Shown piece after piece: positions 6,600 to 14,319 of a DNA stretch of 15,822 bases. Below the pieces are notes generated by a model. It worked only from the letters and a program-made list of their open reading frames with translations, made no database searches and was not told the DNA's origin. Location: assembly GCA_052387335.1 (NCBI GenBank), contig JBQTJH010000188.1:1-15822 (forward strand), written 5' to 3'. A program made the position numbers and the translations under genes. The stretch comes from Panacagrimonas sp052387335. GTDB lineage: Bacteria; Pseudomonadota; Gammaproteobacteria; Nevskiales; Nevskiaceae. Position 1 is the stretch's first letter; the number at the start of each line of letters is the position of its first letter.

Positions 6600-7473
6600 G
6601 CCGAAGCGCAGGCCGGTGCGCAAAACGCAGATGCAGTGGTGGGAGATTCCCGCCAGCTTTCTCGAAGGACATTTCGTCATCCGCGTGCTGGAGCCGTCCA
6701 GCACCTCGCTGCCTGAGCTGATGCAGAGCCTGCGGCGCAATCAATATCGCAAACCCTTTGTGCTGGAGGACGCGCAGATTCGTCGTCTGCAGTTCGGCTT
6801 GCGCTATGCGCAAAGCGAGATGCGGCTGGATGATCCTTGGGCTTTGAGTCTGGCGTACACGCAGAAGATGATGGCCGCGATGCTGTTTCAACCCGCGCCC
6901 AAGCATGTCGTGCTGGTGGGGCTGGGCGGCGGGTCCATGACCAAGTTCTGTTATCGCGCGCTGCCGCAGGCGCGTGTTACCGCACTGGAGATCGACGCGA
7001 CGGTGATCGAGATGAGCCGTCTGTTCGAGGTGCCGAAACCGGAAGCGCGTCTGCGCATCCTGCATCGCGACGCGGTGGACTGGTTTGCGCGCGGGCGTGA
7101 AAAAGCGGACCTGGTGTTGCTGGACGGCTGTGATCGCGACGGCGTGGCACCGGCGTTTTGCGAAGCGGCGGTTTATCAGGATGTGCTGGCGCGGCTGAGT
7201 CGCGGTGGGGTGCTGGTGGTGAATCTGATTGGTGCGGTAAAGCGCGTGCAGAGCATTCTGAATCTGATTGATGCGGTGTTTGAAGGACGCAGCCTGGTGT
7301 TGCCGATGCGCGAGGGCGGCAACCGCATCGTGTTTGCGTTTCGGGATGGCCCGCTTCCGCCGGATTGGAAGGCCTTGCAGTCGCGGGCCTCCGCGTTGTC
7401 AGCCGCGCATGGGTTGCCGTTTGACGACTATCTACGTGAATTTCAGCGGGCCTTGAAGCGCAAGGACCGGTAG
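6586..7473 (+). CDS. Spermidine-synthase-like SAM-fold protein
   Basis: A 295-residue class I SAM/decarboxylated-SAM fold protein of the spermine/spermidine synthase superfamily. It shows the nucleotide loop VGLGGGS (111-117), ALEID (133-137) with the ribose-binding acidic residue, RDAVDWF (161-167), and VLLDGCDRDG (177-186) in the position of the aminopropyltransferase Asp motif. The tail GVLVVNLIG is typical of the family. The canonical SpeE active-site residues are not clearly all present, so polyamine synthesis is not assured and methyl transfer is possible. The ATG at 6586 lies inside the toxin gene. AAGG directly precedes it, too close for an ideal Shine-Dalgarno, so a downstream ATG at 6631 is an alternative. 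It ends in TAG. Confidence 0.82.
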   Translation: MSTDKPKRRPVRKTQMQWWEIPASFLEGHFVIRVLEPSSTSLPELMQSLRRNQYRKPFVLEDAQIRRLQFGLRYAQSEMRLDDPWALSLAYTQKMMAAMLFQPAPKHVVLVGLGGGSMTKFCYRALPQARVTALEIDATVIEMSRLFEVPKPEARLRILHRDAVDWFARGREKADLVLLDGCDRDGVAPAFCEAAVYQDVLARLSRGGVLVVNLIGAVKRVQSILNLIDAVFEGRSLVLPMREGGNRIVFAFRDGPLPPDWKALQSRASALSAAHGLPFDDYLREFQRALKRKDR

Positions 7474-7518
7474 GGCGGGCCGTGCCCACCGTCAGGTCTT
7501 TGATGATCTTCCGACCGC

Positions 7519-7535
7519 GGCGGCCGCGGGCCGCC
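7519..7535. terminator. GC-rich hairpin between convergent genes
   Basis: GGCGGCC (7519-7525) and GGCCGCC (7529-7535) form a perfect 7-base-pair stem with a GCG loop, between the stop codons of the spermidine-synthase-like gene and acpS, which converge here. A bidirectional transcription barrier is plausible. Neither side has a proper T-run, so it is not a textbook intrinsic terminator. Confidence 0.35.
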
Positions 7536-7543
7536 CAACGGGT

Positions 7544-7924
7544 TTACGCGCTGCGTTCGAGCACGACGTACGCCAGGACCAGGCCGTCTTCGTCGCTCAG
7601 CGAGACGTGTCCTTGCGCAATGCCCAGCGCATCCAGGCGCGCGCGCATCGCGTCCGAGTACACCAGGTATGGGCGTCCCAGTTCGCCGCGCACCACGCCG
7701 ACTTCCGGGTTGGCGTAGCCGCGTACGCCGGTGCCCAGGGCCTTGCCGAAGGCCTCTTTGGCCGCCCAGGACTTGGCCAGAAAATTTACAGCGCGCTTGG
7801 ACTGCATGTATTGCAGCAGTTCTTCAGGATGCAGCAGACGTTCGGCGAAGCGCTGCGGATGCTTGGCCATGACCGCGGCAATGCGGTCCACGCGGATGAT
7901 GTCGGTGCCGATGCCGTAAATCAT
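7544..7924 (-). CDS. acpS: Holo-[acyl-carrier-protein] synthase
   Basis: A 126-residue phosphopantetheinyl transferase that moves 4'-phosphopantetheine from CoA to apo-ACP, essential for fatty acid synthesis. The first motif GIGTDIIRVDRI (4-15) gives metal ligand Asp8. The second, KSWAAKEAFGKALGTG (51-66), gives Glu57. Length is normal. It starts 9 bases after the pdxJ stop and is the last gene of that pair, in the conserved pdxJ-acpS order. The usual rnc-era-recO genes are not found upstream here; pdxJ instead heads the unit. Confidence 0.95.
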   Translation of the reverse strand: MIYGIGTDIIRVDRIAAVMAKHPQRFAERLLHPEELLQYMQSKRAVNFLAKSWAAKEAFGKALGTGVRGYANPEVGVVRGELGRPYLVYSDAMRARLDALGIAQGHVSLSDEDGLVLAYVVLERSA

Positions 7925-7933
7925 CGGCCGCGC

Positions 7934-8701
7934 TTATTCCGACGGCGGCGTGCGCGCGTCGGTCATGGCGCGGCGCATTTCCATGATCGCAGCCGGCAGT
8001 CCGATGAACACGGCGCGCGCGATCAGCGCATGGCCGATATTGAGTTCCACGATCTCGGGTATCGCGGCAATGGGCGCAACGTTCTGCACCGTCAAGCCAT
8101 GGCCAGCATGCACTTCAAGCCCGGCGCGATGTGCGTCAACGGCAAAGCGTTCGATGGCCAGGCGCTCACGCTCGCGCGCCGCGCCTTCCACTTCGCAATA
8201 GCGGCCGGTATGAATCTCGATATGGGCGGCACCGGATTTCAGCGCGGCGTCCAGTTGACGCGGATCGGCGTCGATGAACAGCGCCACGGCGATGCCAGCG
8301 TCGGCCAGTTCGGCGCAGGCATCCTTGATCGCCGGCAGATGTCCGGCCACATCCAGGCCGCCTTCGGTGGTGATTTCGGCGCGACGCTCCGGCACCAGGC
8401 AGGCGTAACGCGGCGCAGCGCGGCTGGCGATGGCCAGCATCTCATCGGTCAGTGCCAGCTCCAGATTCACCGGCACCGGGCAGCAGGACACCAGGCGCGT
8501 CAGATCGTGATCCTGGATGTGGCGCCGGTCCTCGCGCAGATGGATGGTGATGCTGTCGGCGCCGACGCCGGCGGCGATGAGCGCCGCTTCCACCGGGTCT
8601 GGATACGGCGTGCCGCGCGCCTGGCGCAGGGTGGCAACGTGGTCCACATTCACGCCTAGTCGGATCGCGTGCGGCGCGTTGGAATCGTTGGAAGGGGTCA
8701 T
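7934..8701 (-). CDS. pdxJ: Pyridoxine 5'-phosphate synthase
   Basis: A 255-residue TIM-barrel enzyme. It condenses 1-deoxyxylulose-5-phosphate with 3-amino-2-oxopropyl phosphate to pyridoxine phosphate, the last ring-forming step of DXP-dependent vitamin B6 synthesis. Family signatures are LGVNVDHVATLRQARGT (15-31), HLREDRRHI (54-62), PVNLELA with Glu81, HAGHGL (198-203, with the phosphate/metal site His residues) and ELNIGH near the C-terminus. All look intact. Its PLP product is used by CysM, encoded elsewhere in the window, but the two are not co-transcribed. Confidence 0.96.
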   Translation of the reverse strand: MTPSNDSNAPHAIRLGVNVDHVATLRQARGTPYPDPVEAALIAAGVGADSITIHLREDRRHIQDHDLTRLVSCCPVPVNLELALTDEMLAIASRAAPRYACLVPERRAEITTEGGLDVAGHLPAIKDACAELADAGIAVALFIDADPRQLDAALKSGAAHIEIHTGRYCEVEGAARERERLAIERFAVDAHRAGLEVHAGHGLTVQNVAPIAAIPEIVELNIGHALIARAVFIGLPAAIMEMRRAMTDARTPPSE

Positions 8702-8728
8702 GGCGGAGGTTCCGTGCGGGGCTGGCGC

Positions 8729-8734
8729 ATGATA
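8729..8734 (-). promoter_or_regulatory. Possible pdxJ -10 element
   Basis: Minus-strand TATCAT (5 of 6 to consensus) lies 27 bases before the pdxJ ATG, in the divergent gap with the glutamate-synthase-like gene. A matching -35 is poor (GCGGCA at 17 bases). Offered as a weak candidate. Confidence 0.28.
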
Positions 8735-8784
8735 CCGGCGTGCGCGGCCATTGCCGCCACCGGGGGCTTGCGCTAAACACCGGC

Positions 8785-8802
8785 TATAACAAAGACGAGG
8801 GG
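8785..8802 (+). promoter_or_regulatory. Possible -10 and strong ribosome binding site of the glutamate-synthase-like gene
   Basis: TATAAC (8785-8790, 5 of 6) is followed by the purine-rich GAGGGGG (8796-8802), six bases before the ATG at 8809. The ribosome binding site is convincing and fixes the start. The -10 lacks a well-spaced -35, so the promoter call is weak. Confidence 0.38.
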
Positions 8803-8808
8803 GCAGCG

Positions 8809-10406
8809 ATGCAGAACATCTTGCAGGCGCGGTTCATCCCGCTGGGCGTGGCGCTGCTGGTGTTTGTGCTGTGCGTGTCGGTGATCCCGCTGCTGATGCC
8901 CTGGGCTGCGACGAGCCTCGCGGTGCTGGCCGCGGTGTCGGGCGGGCTCAGCGCCGTGGGTATCTGGGACCTAGTGCAGACCAAGCAGTCGATCCGGCGC
9001 AACTATCCCATCCTGGCGCACCTGCGGTTCTTCCTGGAATTCATCCGTCCGGAGATCCGCCAGTATTTTCTGGAAGACGATCAGGAACGCATTCCGTTTT
9101 CGCGTGCGCAGCGTGCGCTGGTGTATCAGCGTGCCAAGGGCGTGGTGGACAAGCGGCCGTTCGGCACGCAGTTGGAGGTCTATGCCGACGATTACGAGTG
9201 GATCAATCACTCGATGAGTCCGGTGCAGATCAAGGACTGGAATTTCCGCACGCGCGTGGGCGAGCACAGCTGCTCGCAGCCGTACGATCTGTCCCTGTTC
9301 AATATCTCGGCCATGAGTTTTGGCGCGCTGTCGGCCAACGCGATCCTGGCCTTTTTGCTCATGACACGGGCGAGGGCTCGATCAGCCGCTATCACCGCGA
9401 ACACGGTGGCGATCTGATCTGGGAGATCGGTTCCGGGTACTTCGGTTGTCGCAACGACGACGGGTCGTTCAACGCAGAACAATTTGCCGCCTGCGCGCGC
9501 GAACCGCAGGTCAAGATGATCGAGATCAAGCTCAGCCAGGGCGCCAAGCCCGGCCACGGCGGTGTGCTGCCCGGCGCGAAAGTCACGCGCGAGATCGCGC
9601 TGGCGCGCGGCGTGCCCGAAGGCAAAGACTGCATCTCGCCGGCGGCACACTCGGCGTTTTCCACGCCGCTCGAGATGATGGAGTTCATCGCCAAGCTGCG
9701 TGAGCTCTCCGGTGGCAAGCCGGTGGGTTTCAAGTTTGCGCTGGGCCATCCCTGGGAGTTCTTCGCCATGTGCAAGGCGATGATCAAGACCGGCATCACG
9801 CCGGATTTCATCGTGGTGGACGGCGCCGAGGGTGGCACCGGCGCGGCGCCGGTGGAGTTCACCGATCACGTCGGCACGCCGCTGCAGGAGGCGCTGCTGC
9901 TGGTACACAACACCCTGGTGGGCTTGAACCTGCGCGGGCGGGTGAAGATCGGTGCGGCGGGCAAGGTCATCACTGCGTTCGACATCGCGCGCAGCCTGGC
10001 GCTGGGTGCGGACTGGACCAATGCCGGCCGCGGGTTCATGTTCGCGCTCGGCTGCTTGCAGGCGCAGGCCTGCCATACCGGCCACTGCCCGACCGGCGTC
10101 ACCACGCAGGACCCGGTGCGCCAACGCGCGCTGGTGCCGGAGGACAAGGCGCAGCGCGTGGCCAATTTTCATCGCAATACGCTGGTGGCTCTGGCCGAGC
10201 TGGTCGGCGCCGCTGGCCTGACCCATCCGGGGCGTCTGGGGCCGCAGCACATCGTGCGGCGTGTTTCGACCAGCGAGGTGCGGCTGCTGAGCCATCTGCT
10301 CACCTTCATCAAGCCCGGTGAGTTGCTGGAAAGTCAGACCCAGCACGCGGTGTACCGCGTGTTCTGGAATATGGCTTCGGCGGAGTCGTTCGCGCCGGCG
10401 GTCTGA
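8809..10406 (+). pseudogene. FMN-binding glutamate-synthase-family protein, broken by a frameshift
   Basis: Two hydrophobic N-terminal segments (about residues 10-30 and 35-55) precede a GltB-like FMN barrel. The first frame runs 181 codons through FNISAMSFGALSANAILA. Homology then jumps to another frame at FAHDTGEGS (from 9354) and continues 350 codons to the stop. After the jump the FMN barrel motifs IKLSQGAKPGHGG and VVDGAEGGTGAAP are intact, as is a C-x5-C-x4-C cluster (codons at 10053, 10071, 10086) matching the 3Fe-4S ligands of glutamate synthase. About nine residues normally lie between the two halves (an LNxGAKxGG-like stretch, from memory of the family), so a short deletion of about 25 bases fits better than a single-base slip. 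Catalytic partners and substrate of this stand-alone family are not settled. Confidence 0.85.
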
Positions 10407-10448
10407 GTAGCGTCGCGGTGCAGCGTCGAGTTCCTGACATCCGACGGC

Positions 10449-10464
10449 GGGAACAGAAGTTGTA
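10449..10464 (+). promoter_or_regulatory. Shared GG-N10-G motif, copy 1 (STAS gene)
   Basis: GGGAACAGAAGTTGTA lies 67 bases upstream of the STAS ATG. It matches copies 2 and 3 before cheA and cheW in the pattern GGGAACA-N4-TTG(T/A)A. The spacing GG-N10-G is that of -24/-12 (sigma-54) promoters, but the base after the -12 G is T rather than C. An ECF-type -35 (GGAAC) is the alternative reading. Confidence 0.45.
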
Positions 10465-10465
10465 G

Positions 10466-10531
10466 GGAGGTCTGCGGACCGTTGGGGAAGGTCGCCCGGC
10501 CCGGGCGCGCAACGGTCAGTGGAGACCCTCC
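10466..10531 (+). other. Highly structured leader before the STAS gene
   Basis: Three nested dyads fill the gap up to the start codon. The outer stem pairs 10466-10473 with 10523-10531 (8 pairs, one bulged C). The middle stem pairs GACCGTTG (10477-10484) perfectly with CAACGGTC (10510-10517). The inner pairs CGCCCGG (10493-10499) with CCGGGCG (10501-10507). The probable Shine-Dalgarno GGAG (10521-10524) overlaps the outer stem. It matches no riboswitch class I recognise. Depending on the true transcription start, the outer arm may be promoter DNA rather than RNA, and the middle stem could equally be a protein-binding dyad. Confidence 0.5.
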
Positions 10532-10861
10532 ATGGCCCGCAACGCTGCCAAGAAGACCGCTGTTCCCGCTGCCGCCGAACCGGCGGTGATCCATTTGCCT
10601 GCCGAGCTGGGCATCGAGTCCGCGGCCGAGCTGCATCGCGAACTGGTGTCGCACGTTGAGGACGCCGCGCCGGTGGTGCTCAATGCCTCGGACGTGGCGC
10701 GCATCCACAGTGCCGCGTTGCAATTGTTCTGCCTGTTCTGTCGCGACCGTCGCGACGGCGGCCTGCAGACGCACTGGCAGGCGCCCTCCGCCGCGCTGCG
10801 CAGCGCCGCTGCCCTGCTGGGTGTGTCCACCCTCATGAACCTGGCTCAGGACGCGCATTGA
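10532..10861 (+). CDS. STAS-domain protein of the chemotaxis locus
   Basis: A 109-residue soluble protein. After a short basic Ala-rich N-terminus (MARNAAKKTA) comes one STAS domain (about 17-105): HLPAELGIESAAELHREL, then a strand ending VVLNASDVARIHSAALQLF (48-66), then the Cys/Arg-rich LFCLFCRDRRDGG and a C-terminal APSAALRSAAALLGV helix. Ser60 sits in the segment where anti-sigma-antagonist-type STAS proteins have their phosphorylated Ser, but the local sequence (IHSAAL) differs from the Asp-Ser-Ser form. STAS genes of this sort commonly head chemotaxis loci just before cheY. The partner is unknown; a switch kinase or CheA-linked scaffold role is inference. Confidence 0.8.
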   Translation: MARNAAKKTAVPAAAEPAVIHLPAELGIESAAELHRELVSHVEDAAPVVLNASDVARIHSAALQLFCLFCRDRRDGGLQTHWQAPSAALRSAAALLGVSTLMNLAQDAH

Positions 10862-10943
10862 TGCGCAGCCCGCGACACGGTGCGCTTTTGCTGCATGGCG
10901 GTGCCTGCCGCGCGTCGTTCAAATTCTTTTCACGAGGTTTCAC

Positions 10944-11306
10944 ATGAGCCGCATTCTCGCCGTAGACGACTCCGCTTCCATGCGGCAAATGGTGACGTTC
11001 ACGCTCAAGTCCGCAGGTTTTGACGTGGCCGAAGCCGAAGACGGCCAGGCCGCGCTGGACCTGGCCAAGACCGAAAAATTTGGTCTGGTGCTGGCCGACG
11101 TCAACATGCCGCGCATGGACGGCATCACCCTGGTGAAGAACCTGCGCACCCTGGCCGAATACAAGTTCACGCCGCTGCTCATGCTCACCACCGAGTCCAC
11201 GCCCGAGAAGAAGCTCGAAGGCAAGGCCGCTGGCGCGACCGGCTGGCTGGTCAAGCCGTTCAATCCAGAGCAGCTGGTTGCCACCGTGCAGCGCGTGCTC
11301 GGCTGA
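10944..11306 (+). CDS. cheY: CheY-like single-domain response regulator
   Basis: A 120-residue receiver domain with no output domain. It has the acidic pocket Asp8-Asp9 (AVDDS), phosphoacceptor Asp52 in LADVNMPRMDG (50-60), Thr82 (LTTES) and Lys104 (WLVKPF). All are canonical, so it should be phosphorylated by the CheA encoded downstream. It probably binds a flagellar switch or pilus motor, or the neighbouring HD-GYP-like protein. GAGG seven bases before the ATG is a good ribosome binding site. The 82-base gap upstream lacks the GGGAACA motif, so it is probably read from the STAS promoter. Confidence 0.93.
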   Translation: MSRILAVDDSASMRQMVTFTLKSAGFDVAEAEDGQAALDLAKTEKFGLVLADVNMPRMDGITLVKNLRTLAEYKFTPLLMLTTESTPEKKLEGKAAGATGWLVKPFNPEQLVATVQRVLG

Positions 11307-11346
11307 TCACGGTCTGATTGCGGCCTGGCGCAGGCCAGGATCTGGC

Positions 11347-12207
11347 ATGCGTGGCATTCCGGAACGACGCAGCGAGTCGCGTGCACAGGTTGATCCGGCG
11401 CTGGTCAACGCGCTCAAGAATGAGCGCGACATGCGCCTGCAAACCCTGCATGGCGCGGTGCGCGCGCTCACGCAGATTCTGGCGGTGGCCGACCCCATCG
11501 ATTACACCCGCGCGCGGCGCGTGCAACAGCTGGCGCTGGAACTGGCGGAGTCGCGCGCGCTGGGCAAGCCCTGGGAAATCGAGGCCGCCGCCATGCTGGC
11601 GCCGCTGGGTGGGCTGAGCCTGGGCGATGAACTGCAACGACGCGCACAGTACTTCGACGCACTGGAGCCCGACGAACAAAGTGTGTTGGCCAGCCTGCCG
11701 CACCTGACCGATCGTCTGCTCGCGCCCATCCCCGGTTTGGAAGCGGTGCGGGCGCTGATCCTGTTGTGCCACCGTCAACCCCTGCCCGAAGGCTGGAGCG
11801 AAACCTTCGGCACCGCGCGTCTGGCCGAGCTGCGTCTGTACGCCGCAGTGCTGCGCATGGCCGATGAATTCGATGCCCTGATTTCACGCGGCATGAGTCA
11901 GGCCGAGGCGCTGGGCTGGCTGCGCAACGAATCGATTCCCGGTGAGAATGATCTGGTCAAATGTCTCACCCGCTTGCACGCCGAGCGCGAACCACGCGTG
12001 GAAGTGCGCAGCCTGCCGCTAACGCGTCTGCGCGTGGGCATGGTGATTGCCGAAGCGGTTTACACCCACTCCGGCCAGTTGCTGGTCAACCGCGGCTACG
12101 AGATCACCGAACGCTTTCTGGAGCAGGCGCGCAATTTCCGCCGCGGCCATGTGCGTGAGCCCCTGCAAGTGATTCTGCCGGCGACGCCGCCGCGTGCGCA
12201 GGGCTGA
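11347..12207 (+). CDS. Degenerate HD-GYP-like protein
   Basis: A 286-residue protein. The middle (about 40-185) reads like the helical HD-GYP/HD fold: DYTRARRVQQLALELAES, then AAAMLAPLGGLSL (80-92) where active enzymes have the AALLHDIGK metal motif, and later RMADEFDALIS (170-180) followed by a SQAEALGWL helix. The HD pair is replaced by Ala-Pro (85-86), and the first-motif His and the GYP signature are not recognisable, so phosphodiesterase activity is unlikely. The C-terminal LTRLRVGMVIAEAVYT and QLLVNRGYEIT (225-254) match the accessory domain found on many HD-domain regulators. It lies between cheY and cheA. A start at 11278 inside cheY is possible, but ATG 11347 fits better. Confidence 0.7.
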   Translation: MRGIPERRSESRAQVDPALVNALKNERDMRLQTLHGAVRALTQILAVADPIDYTRARRVQQLALELAESRALGKPWEIEAAAMLAPLGGLSLGDELQRRAQYFDALEPDEQSVLASLPHLTDRLLAPIPGLEAVRALILLCHRQPLPEGWSETFGTARLAELRLYAAVLRMADEFDALISRGMSQAEALGWLRNESIPGENDLVKCLTRLHAEREPRVEVRSLPLTRLRVGMVIAEAVYTHSGQLLVNRGYEITERFLEQARNFRRGHVREPLQVILPATPPRAQG

Positions 12208-12239
12208 CGGAATTCCGGCGTCCGCTGCGCTGCACGCAC

Positions 12240-12255
12240 GGGAACAATTCTTGTA
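12240..12255 (+). promoter_or_regulatory. Shared GG-N10-G motif, copy 2 (cheA)
   Basis: GGGAACAATTCTTGTA lies 50 bases before the cheA ATG at 12306. It shares GGGAACA, TTCTTG and the final A with copy 3, with only two differences in 16 positions. A sigma-54-like element with T at the -12 C position, or a regulator binding site, would fit. Confidence 0.45.
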
Positions 12256-12305
12256 CCGGCTGAGCACCGGTGCGCCCGCCCCGGGATGCCCGCATGGGGT
12301 TGCGC

Positions 12306-14312
12306 ATGAGCCTGGACCTGGCCCGCTTTCACAAGACCTTCTTCGAAGAAAGTTTCGAAAATCTCGAAACCATGGAGCAGGCGCTGCTGCGTCTGGACGT
12401 GGCGGCATTTGACGCAGAAGTCATCAACACCATCTTCCGCGCCGCGCATTCCATCAAGGGTGGCGCCGCCACTTTTGGTTTTGCCGCGGTGGCGGGATTC
12501 ACTCATCACGCCGAAACCCTGCTCGACCAGATGCGCTCGGGCAGCCGGCCGCTGGCGCAGCCGGATATCGATCTGCTGCTGCGTGCCGGCGATGTCATGC
12601 GCAATCTGCTGACCGCCGCACGCGACGGCGGCGACGCCGACGTGCGTCTGGTAGCCGAAGTGCAGAACGAGCTGGAAACAGCACTCACCACCAAGACGCC
12701 GGCCGCGGCTGTGGTCGCTGTCGCGGCCACGCCAACGGCGGTGCTGGGCTGGCGCGTGGTGTTTGCGCCCAAGCCGGATCTGTTTCGCAGCGGTAACGAT
12801 CCGCTGCGCATCATTCGCGCGGTCGCCGTGCTCGGCGAGCTGCAGGCCGAGGCCCTGTTGCCGTCGACGCCGAAGTTGCGCGAGGCCGATCCTGAAACCT
12901 GCTACCTGTCGTGGACGCTCAAGCTACAAGGCGAGGTGCAACGCGACACCGTGCTCGACTGCTTCTCTTGGGTCGAGGATGAATGCGATCTGCTGCTGGA
13001 TCCCGTTGTCGCCGCAGCACCGCCCGCGCCAGTGGTGGCGCAGGACGCCACCGTTATCAGCAACAAGCAGGCTGAGGTGCCGGTCGCCGCACGCGGCGCC
13101 AAGCCGGCCAACGACGGCGCTTCGATCCGCGTCGGCACCGAGAAGATCGACGCGCTGATCAATCTGGTCGGCGAGCTGGTGATCACCCAGGCCATGCTGA
13201 CGCAGCAGGCCGCGCACCTGGACCCGGTGCAGAACGAAAAACTCCTGAGCGGCCTGGGACAGCTTGATCGCAACACGCGCATGCTGCAGGAGGCCGTCAT
13301 GGCCACGCGCATGCTACCGATGGAAGCGGTATTCAGCCGCTTCCCGCGCTTGGTGCGTGATCTTGCGGCCAAGCTCGGCAAGCAGGTGCGTCTGGTCACC
13401 GTGGGCGAACAGACCGAACTCGACAAGAGCGTGATCGAAAAAATCACCGACCCGCTCAACCACCTGGTGCGCAACAGCCTGGACCACGGTCTTGAAACCA
13501 CCGAGGACCGTGTCAAGTCTGGCAAGGACGCCACTGGCACCATTCTGCTCAAGGCCTCGCACCAGGGCGGTCACATCGTCATTGAAGTCTGCGACGACGG
13601 TCGCGGTCTGAACCGCGCCAAGATTCTTTCCAAGGCGATGGAAAAGGGCGTGCCCTGTTCCGAAACCATGACCGACGGCGAGGTCTATCAGCTGATCTTT
13701 GCGCCTGGATTTTCCACCGCCGAACAGGTCACCGATGTGTCCGGCCGCGGGGTGGGCATGGATGTGGTGAAAAAGAATATCCAGGCATTGGGCGGCACGG
13801 TGGAGCTGTCATCCACGCCGGGCAGAGGCGCCAATGTGCTGATCCGCTTGCCGCTGACTCTGGCGATTCTCGACGGCATGTCGGTGGGCGTGGAGAACGA
13901 GATTTTCATCCTGCCTTTGTCCTCGGTGGTGGAGTCGCTGCAGCCGCGGCCCGATCAGATCAAGCGCGTGGCGGACGCCGGCACCGTCGTCCGTGTACGC
14001 AATGAATATCTGCCGCTGGTCGACCTGCGTGATTGGTTCGGCCTGCCCGGCGCGCGCCGTCCACCGCAGGAAGCCCTTGCCGTCATCGTCGAATCCGAGG
14101 GCCGCAAGGTGGCGGTGCAGATCGATGAACTGGTCGGCCAGCAACAGGTGGTGATCAAGAGCCTGGAAGCCAATTACCGCCGTGTCCGTGGCGTCTCGGG
14201 CGCCACCATCCTCGGTGATGGACGCGTCTCGCTGATTCTCGATGTGGCGGCGGTGGTGCGCCTGTTCTCGCTAGGTGCTGCCGCTGCGGCGCAGGCCGCG
14301 CTCGCCGCCTGA
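12306..14312 (+). CDS. cheA: Chemotaxis histidine kinase CheA
   Basis: A 668-residue kinase. The P1 (HPt) domain carries the phosphorylated His48 in AHSIKGGAATFGF. A divergent linker domain at about 149-233 stands in the place of P2. The P3 dimerisation region begins near IRVGTEKIDALINLVGELV (274-292). The P4 ATPase has the N-box HLVRNSLDHGLE (386-397), DDGRGL (430-435), IFAPGFST (464-471) and GRGVGMDVV (480-488). P5, the CheW-like domain, spans about 520-655. All kinase motifs look intact. It phosphorylates CheY and is docked to receptors by CheW. The start at 12306 matches the family; an ATG at 12270 would add twelve residues without homology. Confidence 0.95.
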   Translation: MSLDLARFHKTFFEESFENLETMEQALLRLDVAAFDAEVINTIFRAAHSIKGGAATFGFAAVAGFTHHAETLLDQMRSGSRPLAQPDIDLLLRAGDVMRNLLTAARDGGDADVRLVAEVQNELETALTTKTPAAAVVAVAATPTAVLGWRVVFAPKPDLFRSGNDPLRIIRAVAVLGELQAEALLPSTPKLREADPETCYLSWTLKLQGEVQRDTVLDCFSWVEDECDLLLDPVVAAAPPAPVVAQDATVISNKQAEVPVAARGAKPANDGASIRVGTEKIDALINLVGELVITQAMLTQQAAHLDPVQNEKLLSGLGQLDRNTRMLQEAVMATRMLPMEAVFSRFPRLVRDLAAKLGKQVRLVTVGEQTELDKSVIEKITDPLNHLVRNSLDHGLETTEDRVKSGKDATGTILLKASHQGGHIVIEVCDDGRGLNRAKILSKAMEKGVPCSETMTDGEVYQLIFAPGFSTAEQVTDVSGRGVGMDVVKKNIQALGGTVELSSTPGRGANVLIRLPLTLAILDGMSVGVENEIFILPLSSVVESLQPRPDQIKRVADAGTVVRVRNEYLPLVDLRDWFGLPGARRPPQEALAVIVESEGRKVAVQIDELVGQQQVVIKSLEANYRRVRGVSGATILGDGRVSLILDVAAVVRLFSLGAAAAAQAALAA

Positions 14313-14319
14313 AGTGCTG

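Noticed and set aside
9207..10346. Minus-strand open frame of 379 codons opposite the glutamate-synthase-like gene
   Set aside because: The plus strand carries intact FMN and iron-sulfur motifs in this stretch; the minus frame shows only low-complexity shadow sequence.
10449..10475. ECF sigma promoter reading of the GGAAC motif (with GTCTGC as -10 at the STAS gene)
   Set aside because: Copies 2 and 3 have no common -10 at matching distance, while the TTG(T/A)A block is conserved in all three; kept only as an alternative.
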